10,162 nt of DNA from Cyclobacteriaceae bacterium (lineage in GTDB: Bacteria; Bacteroidota; Bacteroidia; Cytophagales; Cyclobacteriaceae), in the NCBI GenBank assembly GCA_025455445.1, contig JALOMN010000033.1:1-10162 (forward strand). The letters are read 5' to 3'. Position numbers and translations under genes: made by a program. Shown piece after piece: positions 1 through 6,924 of this stretch (within the stretch, counting starts at the first letter, position 1; each line of letters opens with the position of its first letter). Below the pieces are notes generated by a model. It was not told the DNA's origin and did not search any database. It saw nothing but the letters and a program-made list of their open reading frames with translations.

Positions 1-3
1 CAC

Positions 4-921
4 GTGAGTTTCAAATTAACGATACTGGGTTCAAGCGGTGCATTGCCAGCCTATGGAAGATTCCCTACCTCACAATATCTGACGATACAAAACAGGCACT
101 TTCTTATTGATTGTGGCGAAGGCGCTCAGATGCAACTGATGCGTTACCAGATTCCCATTCTTAAGATTGATCATATTTTCATCAGTCACCTTCATGGTGA
201 TCATTGCCTGGGTTTATTGGGATTACTGTTTTCGATGCACTTGCAGAGACGCACCACCGACTTACATCTATATAGCCAAAAAGGATTAGACGAAATAATT
301 CTGCTGAACCTGAAATATTCAAAGTCAGCGCTCAATTTTAATTTAAAATTTCATCTCTTTGATGCGGATGCTCCGCTCCTGATCTTTGAAGACGAGGCGA
401 TTACTGTTACTACCATTCCGCTTTTACATAAACTTAGTTGTGCCGGTTTTTTGTTTCAGGAAAAAGTGAAGCCCCGAAAAATTGACAAGCAGCAAATTAT
501 TCCAAACATGAAACTTCAACATCTTGCATTATTAAAAACGGGTGCGGATGTGTATGACGAGGAAGGTTCACTGCTTTATAAAAACGAGCAGTACACGTTA
601 CCTCCCCGCCCTTCCCTATCATATGCTTATTGCTCTGATACCGCCTGGAACGAAAATATGTTTAAACAAATCAGTGGGGTTGATCTGTTATATCACGAAA
701 CCACCTTTATGGAAGGCGAGCGCGAAAAGGCCATTGAAACCAAACACAGCACAACAGCAGATGCCGCTAAAACCGCACTTCAGTGTAATGTGAAAAAATT
801 AATAATTGGTCACTTTTCTGCAAGGTATCGTGAACTTGAGCCACTATTGATTGAAGCACGCGCTTATTTTACCAATACCGAACTGGCCATTGAAGGAACA
901 ACCTTTGATCTTGAAAGCTAA
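4..921 (+). CDS. rnz: Ribonuclease Z (tRNA 3' endonuclease)
   Basis: This is a 305-residue zinc-dependent endonuclease of the metallo-beta-lactamase fold. The family cuts the 3' trailer from tRNA precursors in the cytoplasm. The length is normal for the short bacterial form. The zinc ligands are all visible: the HLHGDH motif at residues 62-67 (H62, H64, D66, H67), H142 in LLHKLSCAGF, D212 in YCSDT, and H270 in IIGHFSARY. The LIDCGEGAQ segment (35-42) is also typical. I chose the GTG at position 4 as the start because the following SFKLTILGSS matches where family members begin; only three bases of upstream sequence are available, so the promoter is outside the window. The stop codon overlaps the ATG of the next gene (TAATG), which suggests translational coupling. 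Identity is seen from the motifs; I infer no unusual substrate. Confidence 0.96.
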   Translation: MSFKLTILGSSGALPAYGRFPTSQYLTIQNRHFLIDCGEGAQMQLMRYQIPILKIDHIFISHLHGDHCLGLLGLLFSMHLQRRTTDLHLYSQKGLDEIILLNLKYSKSALNFNLKFHLFDADAPLLIFEDEAITVTTIPLLHKLSCAGFLFQEKVKPRKIDKQQIIPNMKLQHLALLKTGADVYDEEGSLLYKNEQYTLPPRPSLSYAYCSDTAWNENMFKQISGVDLLYHETTFMEGEREKAIETKHSTTADAAKTALQCNVKKLIIGHFSARYRELEPLLIEARAYFTNTELAIEGTTFDLES

Positions 922-1703
922 TGGACACACTTGAGCAGAAAAAAAATCGTCTTTTCGTAATCTTATCAGGAATCTTCCTGACCAACGCCATCATGGCTGA
1001 GATGATTGGCGTGAAAATATTTTCAGGAGAACAAACGCTCGGCCTCACTCCTGCCCATTTAAATATCCTTGGGTTTACCATGGATTTTAATTTAACAGCT
1101 GGTGCTGTCATCTGGCCTGTTGTATTCATTACTTCCGATCTCATCAATGAATATTTCGGAAAGCCCGGAGTAAAGCGAATTAGTTATTTGGCGGCATTTT
1201 TTATTGCCTACTCATTTATTGTAATTTTCATGACAATCAAGTTACCTCCGGCACAGTGGTGGCTGGAAGCCAATAATCTGGATGCGGAAGGAAATTACTT
1301 TAACATGGACTTTGCCTTTAATAAAATTTTAGGGCAAGGACAACGCATTATCATTGGCTCATTAGCTGCTTTTCTTTTAAGTCAGCTCATCGATGTGTTT
1401 GTGTTTCAGAAATTAAGAAAATTAACAGGCTCGAAAATGTTGTGGCTCAGAGCAACTGGCTCTACACTGGTATCACAATTCATTGATAGCTTCGTGGTGC
1501 TCTATATTGCCTTCTTTGGGGTATTTTCAGGCACCCAAATCGTTGCTATCGGCATCACAAATTATATTTATAAATTTTCAGTTGCCATATTGCTAACACC
1601 CTTGATTTATCTCGGACATTATATAATTGACAGATACCTGGGTAAAGAGAACGCGCAGCAAATCTCTGAAGAGGCCGCAGCACAAAGCAATTCACTTCTT
1701 TGA
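921..1703 (+). CDS. yhhQ: YhhQ-family queuosine precursor transporter (VUT/COG1738 type)
   Basis: This is a 260-residue inner-membrane protein with about six hydrophobic segments (roughly residues 11-32, 57-75, 88-107, 143-163, 183-202 and 205-235). The signatures are NAIMAEMIGVKIF near the N terminus, TSDLINEYFGKPGVKR at about 71-85, and LRATGSTLVSQFIDSF at about 176-191. These are typical of the YhhQ/VUT family, whose E. coli member imports the queuosine precursors preQ0 and preQ1 for wobble-base modification of tRNA. Exact substrate specificity cannot be read from the sequence. The ATG overlaps the rnz stop by one base, so the two genes are probably co-transcribed and coupled. The hydrophilic tail (about 240-260, Glu/Ala/Gln-rich) is unremarkable. 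The last 12 bases overlap the 3' end of the convergent methyltransferase gene. Confidence 0.9.
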   Translation: MDTLEQKKNRLFVILSGIFLTNAIMAEMIGVKIFSGEQTLGLTPAHLNILGFTMDFNLTAGAVIWPVVFITSDLINEYFGKPGVKRISYLAAFFIAYSFIVIFMTIKLPPAQWWLEANNLDAEGNYFNMDFAFNKILGQGQRIIIGSLAAFLLSQLIDVFVFQKLRKLTGSKMLWLRATGSTLVSQFIDSFVVLYIAFFGVFSGTQIVAIGITNYIYKFSVAILLTPLIYLGHYIIDRYLGKENAQQISEEAAAQSNSLL

Positions 1704-2438
1704 TTGCCTCACAGAATCAAGGATAATTCCAGCAGCAATGGCAGCATTTAGTGATTCGGCCTTTCCATAACGCGGTATAGTAATTTTTTGTGTTACCAGT
1801 TTCTCAACAGATTTTGAAATTCCGTTTGATTCATTACCAATTACCAACAAGCCACCACCGGAATAATTAAGTGTATGCACATCCATGCCATCCATAAAGG
1901 CACCATATATTGGTTTTCGCACCGAAGTAAGATAATCTGTTAAGGAAGTATAAAAAACATTGACCCTGCAAAAAGAGCCCATGCTTGCATTCAGAACTTT
2001 CGGATTATAAAAATCAGTAGTTTCTTCTGAAGCAATAATATTTCTAACCCCATACCAATCTGCCGTTCGCACAATGGTGCCAAGGTTACCAGGATCACGG
2101 ATATCATCCAATACCACCATTAATTCTTCCTCGGATAGCACTGGTGGTAAGTTCGGTTTCATAGTAACCAATGCCAGCGCTGAGTCATTCGTTTGAAATT
2201 GACCCAATACAGACATTTCTGCTTCTGTTGATTCTACATACTCCGCTTTACTCGCAACTATAAGTTTTTCATTGGCAGAAATAAACGCATTGCTTGCTGC
2301 AAGCCACAACACCTGGAAATCAGACTGAAGTAGTTCCTTTACTGATTTAGCGCCTTCTACCACAAAACATTGCTCCTGTATGCGGTATTTCTTTAATTGC
2401 AGTGATTTGATATACTTAACTTTGGCTTTAGATATCAT
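1692..2438 (-). CDS. SpoU/TrmH-family RNA 2'-O-ribose methyltransferase
   Basis: This is a 248-residue SPOUT-class methyltransferase that would transfer a methyl group from S-adenosylmethionine to a ribose 2'-OH in rRNA or tRNA. The N-terminal part (about 5-95, with FVVEGAKSVKELL at 25-37) is the L30e-like substrate-binding domain found in RlmB/TsnR-type members. The catalytic knot carries all three family motifs: motif 1 at 110-130 (LDDIRDPGNLGTIVRTADW, with N118 and the catalytic-type R124), motif 2 at 197-208 (LLVIGNESNGIS, E203), and motif 3 at 221-240 (IPRYGKAESLNAAIAAGIIL, S229 and N231). The target nucleotide cannot be assigned, so I give no symbol. The ATG at 2436-2438 is one base from the GTG start of the divergent TamL gene. 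Any promoter must therefore lie inside that gene's signal-peptide coding region; I found no convincing match there. Confidence 0.93.
   Translation of the reverse strand: MISKAKVKYIKSLQLKKYRIQEQCFVVEGAKSVKELLQSDFQVLWLAASNAFISANEKLIVASKAEYVESTEAEMSVLGQFQTNDSALALVTMKPNLPPVLSEEELMVVLDDIRDPGNLGTIVRTADWYGVRNIIASEETTDFYNPKVLNASMGSFCRVNVFYTSLTDYLTSVRKPIYGAFMDGMDVHTLNYSGGGLLVIGNESNGISKSVEKLVTQKITIPRYGKAESLNAAIAAGIILDSVRQSKK
2417..2424 (+). promoter_or_regulatory. Candidate Bacteroidota -7 element for the TamL gene
   Basis: TAACTTTG fits the Bacteroidota housekeeping -7 consensus TAnnTTTG and lies 15 bases before the proposed GTG start at 2440. Only weak -33 matches lie upstream: TTTA at 2392-2395 (21-base spacer) or ATTG at 2396-2399 (17-base spacer). 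If it is real, the leader would be about 10 bases and the promoter would sit inside the first codons of the divergent methyltransferase gene. A six-base match occurs by chance in AT-rich DNA, so position is the main support. Confidence 0.35.
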
Positions 2439-2439
2439 T

Positions 2440-4899
2440 GTGAAAGCGTTAAGAAATATTTCTGTATTTATTTTATTATCATGGCTGCTTAGCAGTTGCC
2501 TTGGTACACGATACCTACAAGAAAATCAAAAGTTACTATATCGCCAAAAGGTGAAGGCTCCTAAAGGTTTCAGCACTGCTGAAATCCCAACCCTTTATAC
2601 CCAGGAAGTAAACCGAAGACTTCTTGGTTTACCCATTAACACACTGGTATGGATGCACCACGAAGGAGAGAAACGATACGACCAGCAAAAATTTATTAAT
2701 AAGAGAGAGGCTGTTGAAAAAAAGTTCAATACGAAAATTTCAAAAACAAAAAATCAGAGAAAGATCACCCAACTACAATTCCGTAAATCACAAAAAATAG
2801 ATGGTATAAATAAGAAAATTGAAAACGGAAATAATTTCATGCAGTGGGGTGAAGAGGCTACCGTTTTTGATTCCAGCAAAGTTGAAAATACGCGCAAAAG
2901 AATTAATGATTATCTGTTTACAAAAGGATACTTCCGGAACCAAATTTCATTTACCACACAGGAATATGAAAAAAGAATAAGTGTCGAGTACCTGATAACC
3001 CCCGGACCAGCTTACCTCTATGATTCAATCGTTTTTATGGTTGCCGATGCTAACATCAAACAAATTCTTGAAAAAGAACAATCCAGTAGCCTGATTAAAA
3101 AGTATGACCAATACGATCAGGAAAAATTAAATAAAGAAAGGGAACGAATTGATTTGATGCTCAAAGATCAGGGTTATTATGATTTTAGCAGACAGTATAT
3201 AGAGTTTGCTGTAGATACTGCCATTCGAGGGAATAAGCGCATTACATTACTAATTCAGATAAACAATCCGGCCCGGAGACTAGCTCACAAAAAATTCAGA
3301 ATTGATTCGGTAATATTTACAACCGATGCCGGTGTGAACCTGACTTCAAATGAAAACAGGAGACAATCAGAACGGTATCGCAACATCACCTACAAATATT
3401 ATCAGAATCTGTACAGCAAAAAAATTCTCACACAGCGGGTATTTATTACGCAAGACAGTTTGTACAGTCGCAACCGCACATTTAACACACAACGACAACT
3501 TGCCAACCTCGACATTTTTAAGTTCATCAATATAAATTACGATACCTCTGGTGGAAAGTTTGTAGCCAATATCTTTTCAAGTGCGCTCGATCGATATTCA
3601 TGGTCGAATGAGGTGGGCATGACAGTGACTCAAGGTTTTCCCGGCCCGTACTTCAGCACCAGCTTTAAGAAAAGAAACATATTCCGAGGACTTGAGATTA
3701 TCGAATTAAATGCACGATTTGGTTTTGAAGGTGTTGCCTCTGCAACCGAAGTTGGCAACTTTTACAAAAGCACTGATGCCGGTGTAAATGGCAGTATTAC
3801 CTTCCCTCAGTTTCTGTTTCCATTCAGTGAAAAGCAAGCATTTAAATATGCGAGGTTTAACCCACGCACCAGGCTATTAGCAGGATATAATTATACAGAT
3901 AGACCAGAGTATAAGCGATCCATCACCACATTATCCGACACGTATACCTGGGAGAATCGAAATATCACCAAATTTTCCTTGACATTAATCAACTTGAATA
4001 TTATCCGCTCAAAAGTGGATAGCGCCTTTAATGCATTACTTACTGACTTGCAGGAGAACCAGGGTAATAATCTTAAAAATTCGTTTGATCCTTCTTTTGT
4101 AAGTAGTGTGATATTTTCGATTACGTGGAATCCTAATAATTATGGAAACACGCTGAGGCATAGTCACATCATTCGCTTCCAGCTTGAATCAGGTGGCACC
4201 TTATTTAACTTTGCTACTCCACAATATATTACTGATCAAGGTTTGGCATTATATCAATACGTAAGAGCAAACCTGGATACACGAAGAAGTTTTGTCATTA
4301 ATAAAAATACATTATTTGCCGTGAGGTTTAATTCGGGCGTGGCGTATTCCTATAATTCAGGAGGTGTATTGCCTTATGAAAAATATTTCTTTGCCGGAGG
4401 CAGTAACAGTGTGAGAGCGTGGAGACCGCGCAGATTAGGGATTGGCACAAAGCCCCCTGACCTAAGCACCAATCCGGAAGCTAACGGTTTGTTCGATTAT
4501 CGTTATGAAAGACCTGGCGACATACTGCTGGAGGGTAGTGCAGAATTAAGAAAGAAAATTTTTGGCTTTGTAAGTGGTGCCGTATTTGTGGATATCGGAA
4601 ACGTATGGTCATTCAGAGAAGCAAATGTATCCTCCGAAACATCACCTACCACGCCTACGTGGCAAGGCTCAACAAAATTCAGCAGAGGCTTTATAAAAGA
4701 ATTTGGTGTGGGCACCGGCTTTGGCTTACGATTCGATTTTTCATTTCTTGTATTGCGACTTGACTTTGGTATTAAAGCCTATGACCCCGCGAGAGAAGTG
4801 GGAGAACGATTTGTATTAAATAAGTTTAAATTCTTTAAACCGTTTGGCACAGAAAAAGAACCTGTCATATTCAACATAGGTATTGGTTATCCTTTTTAA
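2440..4899 (+). CDS. tamL: TamL-like Omp85 outer-membrane lipoprotein (BamA/TamA family)
   Basis: This is an 819-residue Omp85-family protein predicted to help insert or fold outer-membrane proteins. I chose GTG 2440 because it gives a clean lipoprotein signal: Lys2 and Arg5, a hydrophobic core, then LLSSC with the lipid-attached Cys20. An ATG at 2380 in the same frame would add 20 residues and run deep into the divergent gene. Residues 21-120 resemble the start of Bacteroidota TamL; about 140-290 look like POTRA modules (PGPAYLYDSI, about 188-197). The beta-barrel spans about 385-819, with the L6-loop motif FAGGSNSVRAW (VRAW at 658-661), LLEGSAELRKKIF, GFVSGAVFVDIGNVW and a terminal aromatic in IGIGYPF. 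Residues after Cys20 (LGTRY) lack the acidic run of lipoprotein surface-export signals, so the lipid probably faces the periplasm. In this phylum a TamB partner is often adjacent, but none is seen here. The Omp85 assignment is strong; the TamL subtype rests on the lipobox and the SNSVRAW signature. Confidence 0.88.
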   Translation: MKALRNISVFILLSWLLSSCLGTRYLQENQKLLYRQKVKAPKGFSTAEIPTLYTQEVNRRLLGLPINTLVWMHHEGEKRYDQQKFINKREAVEKKFNTKISKTKNQRKITQLQFRKSQKIDGINKKIENGNNFMQWGEEATVFDSSKVENTRKRINDYLFTKGYFRNQISFTTQEYEKRISVEYLITPGPAYLYDSIVFMVADANIKQILEKEQSSSLIKKYDQYDQEKLNKERERIDLMLKDQGYYDFSRQYIEFAVDTAIRGNKRITLLIQINNPARRLAHKKFRIDSVIFTTDAGVNLTSNENRRQSERYRNITYKYYQNLYSKKILTQRVFITQDSLYSRNRTFNTQRQLANLDIFKFININYDTSGGKFVANIFSSALDRYSWSNEVGMTVTQGFPGPYFSTSFKKRNIFRGLEIIELNARFGFEGVASATEVGNFYKSTDAGVNGSITFPQFLFPFSEKQAFKYARFNPRTRLLAGYNYTDRPEYKRSITTLSDTYTWENRNITKFSLTLINLNIIRSKVDSAFNALLTDLQENQGNNLKNSFDPSFVSSVIFSITWNPNNYGNTLRHSHIIRFQLESGGTLFNFATPQYITDQGLALYQYVRANLDTRRSFVINKNTLFAVRFNSGVAYSYNSGGVLPYEKYFFAGGSNSVRAWRPRRLGIGTKPPDLSTNPEANGLFDYRYERPGDILLEGSAELRKKIFGFVSGAVFVDIGNVWSFREANVSSETSPTTPTWQGSTKFSRGFIKEFGVGTGFGLRFDFSFLVLRLDFGIKAYDPAREVGERFVLNKFKFFKPFGTEKEPVIFNIGIGYPF

Positions 4900-5030
4900 T
4901 TCATCCTTCGGTGTAATTCAAGTAAGCAATTGGTTACCCATCTCATTCTTATTATATCAAGATTAAATCAATACAAATCAAAGTGCGAGGGTTGTATGTT
5001 TTTTTGTAGATTTGCTATAACTGCAACTAT
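4900..5030 (+). other. Intergenic leader between the TamL gene and the T9SS cassette
   Basis: This 131-base AT-rich gap is the only real intergenic space in the window, and both flanking genes point the same way. I see no GC-rich hairpin plus T-run that would serve as an intrinsic terminator. A short CCTTCGG near 4905-4911 could close a UUCG loop, but the flanking bases do not extend into a stem. The distal part carries a candidate -7 promoter element, so the downstream cassette probably has its own transcript. Confidence 0.6.
5007..5014 (+). promoter_or_regulatory. Candidate Bacteroidota -7 element for the T9SS cassette
   Basis: TAGATTTG matches TAnnTTTG exactly and ends 16 bases before the ATG at 5031, leaving a leader of roughly 10 bases. 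No TTTG-like -33 element is present at the usual distance of about 19 bases, and a T-run precedes the motif. Its location in the only sizeable intergenic gap, just ahead of the three-gene cassette, is the main support. Confidence 0.42.
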
Positions 5031-6917
5031 ATGCAAAGAGTTAAGTATCTGATATTATTTCTTTTGTGCTTTACGTTAGGAAAAAGTCTGGCCCAGGACA
5101 TCAGTAACTTTACTCAGTTTTTTGTAAATCCTTATACCTTAAATCCCTCCTTCGCGGGTATTGATGGCCGCAATGCAATGACACTATCCTACCGCAAACA
5201 ATGGGCTGGTGTGGAAGGTGGCCCTACTATTGCCAACTTCAGTTATCATACTCCCCTTAAATCGGGATTGAATATCGGAATAAATGTAGCCAATGATTCA
5301 CGGGGTATTTTAACCAACTCCGGATTGCTGTTTACAGCGGCTTATTCATTGAAAATCAGTGAGGGAAATTTTATACGCTTTGGTATTTCTGGTGGAGGTT
5401 CCTGGAACACAGTAGACCTGGCTAAACTGGATGACCTTGGGAATGATCTGGCCCTTGTAAACTTACTTGGCAATACCTCATCCGTTATTGGGAATGCAGG
5501 CATTTCGGCTCACCTGAAAACATTTCATGTGGGGGTTACCATGCCAACCCTTTTTACACCTGCATATGTGAGTGAAGATGCCTTCACAGTTACTGAAGTA
5601 AAGCCCTTTGAATCACTTATCATACATGCCAGCAACCGCTTTTACTTTGCTAATGACAAACATATTTTCGAGCCCTATGTAGTATATCGCATGAACAATG
5701 TACTCCCCTCGCAGTATGAAGTTGCTGGTGTAGTCCATTTAAATCATCTTGTATGGGTAGGAGGTTCATATAAACAAGACTTTGGTATTTCCGCACTGGG
5801 TGGGATCAAGATTAATAAAAAATTCGCAGTGGGCGCATCATATTCACTGGCAAACACAGGGGTGAATGAACTTAATTCTCCTAGCTACGAGATCCATTTG
5901 AGTTACCTGGGCAAAGCTCCAAAGTCGGATTCCAAAACAAAAAATAAAACTAAAGTTCAAGCCTATTCTTTTATTGATACTGAGATTAAAAAATTAACCC
6001 CGAGAGAGATTGCTGCAGAAAAGAAGAAGCAGGAAGAATTGGAAAAGCAAAAGCAACAGGAAGCTCAGGCAAAGCAAGCGGCAGAAGACAAGAAAAAACA
6101 GGAAGAAGCATTAGCACAACAACAAGCAGAAGAAAAGAAACAACAAGAGGCTGCTGTTGCCGCACAACTGGCAGAAGAAACGCGGCAAAAAGAAGCAGCG
6201 GCTGCAGCAGCAGCCGCACTGGCTGCGAAGCAAGCACAGGAAAAGCAACAACAAGAGATTGCTACACAACAAGCCGAAGAAAAGAAAAAACAGGAGGCAC
6301 AAGCCCAACAGGCAGCGGACCAACAAGCCCGTAAACTATCAGAGGAGAAAAAAGCTGCTGAGGTTGCTGCTGCAACAGCAGCGGCAGTAGTGATAACTAA
6401 AAATACAGAAAAGGAGCCCGTAAAGGAGCCTGTAAAAGATCCAGTTAAAGAAACTCCGAAAGAACCAATTAAGGAAACACCTAAGGAGCCCGTAAAAGAA
6501 ACACCAAAAGAGCCGATTCCTAAAGAACCCATCAAAGAAACTCCAAAAGAAATTGTAGTAGTACCGGTAGTAAAAGAAACTCCAAAAGAAACCGTGCCCC
6601 CCACACCTAAAGTGGAAGAAAAAGCTGATGTTGGCCCGGAAAGAACTTATAAATTCAGTGGCGGAAGTAATCCATTTGAATTACCCATTGGCAATTATGT
6701 GATAGTGGGTGCCTTTGGAATAAGAGACAATGCAATAAAACTGGCCAAAGGCCTCGTGTATATCGGTTTTAATGCGAATTACGCCTATTCGCCAGAAAAG
6801 AATCTTTGGTACGTTCACGTTTTTGAAGATAATGATATTAACCGTGTAAGAACTGAGCGCGACAAGTATCGCAGAATGCCCAGATTTAAAGATGCATGGT
6901 TATTAACAATAGAGTAA
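5031..6917 (+). CDS. PorP/SprF-family T9SS outer-membrane protein with C-terminal SPOR-like domain
   Basis: This 628-residue protein has four parts. Residues 1-21 are a signal peptide cut near SLA|QD. Residues 22-294 are a PorP/SprF domain, recognised from DISNFTQFFVNPYTLNPSFAG at 23-43, then LSYRKQW (52-58), and the recurring short Gly/aromatic strands of a predicted barrel (VGGSYKQDFGISALGGIKIN). Family members are usually about 300 residues, so the domain is complete and the rest is extra. Residues 320-455 form a charged Ala/Lys/Glu/Gln helix resembling TolA. Residues 461-527 are Lys-Glu-Pro repeats resembling the TonB spacer. Residues 553-627 look like a SPOR peptidoglycan-binding domain (GNYVIVGAF, RDNAIKLAKGL, LWYVHVFED, FKDAWLL). 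PorP/SprF proteins work with the T9SS, and SprF is needed to secrete the adhesin SprB, which has a type B sorting domain. The gene directly downstream has such a domain, so this is probably its partner. Anchoring to the wall through SPOR is inference. Confidence 0.9.
   Translation: MQRVKYLILFLLCFTLGKSLAQDISNFTQFFVNPYTLNPSFAGIDGRNAMTLSYRKQWAGVEGGPTIANFSYHTPLKSGLNIGINVANDSRGILTNSGLLFTAAYSLKISEGNFIRFGISGGGSWNTVDLAKLDDLGNDLALVNLLGNTSSVIGNAGISAHLKTFHVGVTMPTLFTPAYVSEDAFTVTEVKPFESLIIHASNRFYFANDKHIFEPYVVYRMNNVLPSQYEVAGVVHLNHLVWVGGSYKQDFGISALGGIKINKKFAVGASYSLANTGVNELNSPSYEIHLSYLGKAPKSDSKTKNKTKVQAYSFIDTEIKKLTPREIAAEKKKQEELEKQKQQEAQAKQAAEDKKKQEEALAQQQAEEKKQQEAAVAAQLAEETRQKEAAAAAAAALAAKQAQEKQQQEIATQQAEEKKKQEAQAQQAADQQARKLSEEKKAAEVAAATAAAVVITKNTEKEPVKEPVKDPVKETPKEPIKETPKEPVKETPKEPIPKEPIKETPKEIVVVPVVKETPKETVPPTPKVEEKADVGPERTYKFSGGSNPFELPIGNYVIVGAFGIRDNAIKLAKGLVYIGFNANYAYSPEKNLWYVHVFEDNDINRVRTERDKYRRMPRFKDAWLLTIE
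5988..6395 (+). other. TolA-like charged helical linker coding region
   Basis: Residues 320-455 of the PorP/SprF protein are almost entirely Ala, Glu, Lys and Gln with recurring AEEKKQQE-like units and an Ala-only stretch near 389-396. There are no prolines after residue 324. It is predicted to be one long helix or coiled coil of about 20 nm (136 residues at 0.15 nm each). Low-complexity codons here leave the opposite strand free of stops, which creates spurious antisense reading frames. Confidence 0.75.
6411..6620 (+). repeat. Lys-Glu-Pro repeat linker with five KETPKE units
   Basis: The encoded segment (about residues 461-530) contains five copies of KETPKE beginning at residues 473, 481, 489, 502 and 515, spaced 8, 8, 13 and 13, with KEPV/KEPI units between them. 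The first three copies use different synonymous codons, whereas the last two are identical over 18 bases (starting at 6531 and 6573 respectively, to within a codon). This points to an old repeat kept at the protein level plus possible more recent duplication. The composition suggests an extended polyproline-like rod comparable to the TonB periplasmic spacer. Confidence 0.8.
6687..6914 (+). other. SPOR-like domain coding region
   Basis: The last 75 or so residues of the PorP/SprF protein show the SPOR pattern: a first strand GNYVIVGAFG, a helix RDNAIKLAKGLVYIGF, a second strand NLWYVHVFED, a second helix (about 600-616), and a final strand FKDAWLLTIE. SPOR domains bind peptidoglycan glycan strands lacking stem peptides. 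Recognition is by pattern only, without a profile search. Confidence 0.75.
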
Positions 6918-6924
6918 AAAAATT

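Noticed and set aside
542..1147. Frames at 542-793 (+) and 869-1147 (-)
   Set aside because: Both lie within rnz or across the rnz-yhhQ junction, have no recognisable domain, and compete with well-supported genes.
2380..2439. ATG at 2380 as the start of the TamL gene
   Set aside because: It would add 20 residues overlapping the divergent gene by about 59 bases and place a polar stretch before the lipoprotein signal. GTG 2440 gives a standard signal with Cys20.
4900..4925. Intrinsic terminator after the TamL gene (CCTTCGG loop)
   Set aside because: Bases outside the UUCG loop do not pair into a stem and no T-run follows.
6285..6300. Possible programmed frameshift at the A-run in the linker codons (aag aaa aaa cag)
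   Set aside because: The frame relative to the A-run does not fit the X XXY YYZ slip pattern, the zero frame continues into a good SPOR-like domain, and no structured element follows.
6065..6604. Long antisense reading frame (179 residues) plus shorter antisense frames at 5986-6237 and 6111-6326, opposite the PorP/SprF linker
   Set aside because: The products are Ser/Ala/Cys/Phe or Leu/Cys low-complexity strings, the mirror of Lys/Glu/Gln/Pro-rich codons that rarely give stops on the other strand. There is no domain, start context or conservation signal.
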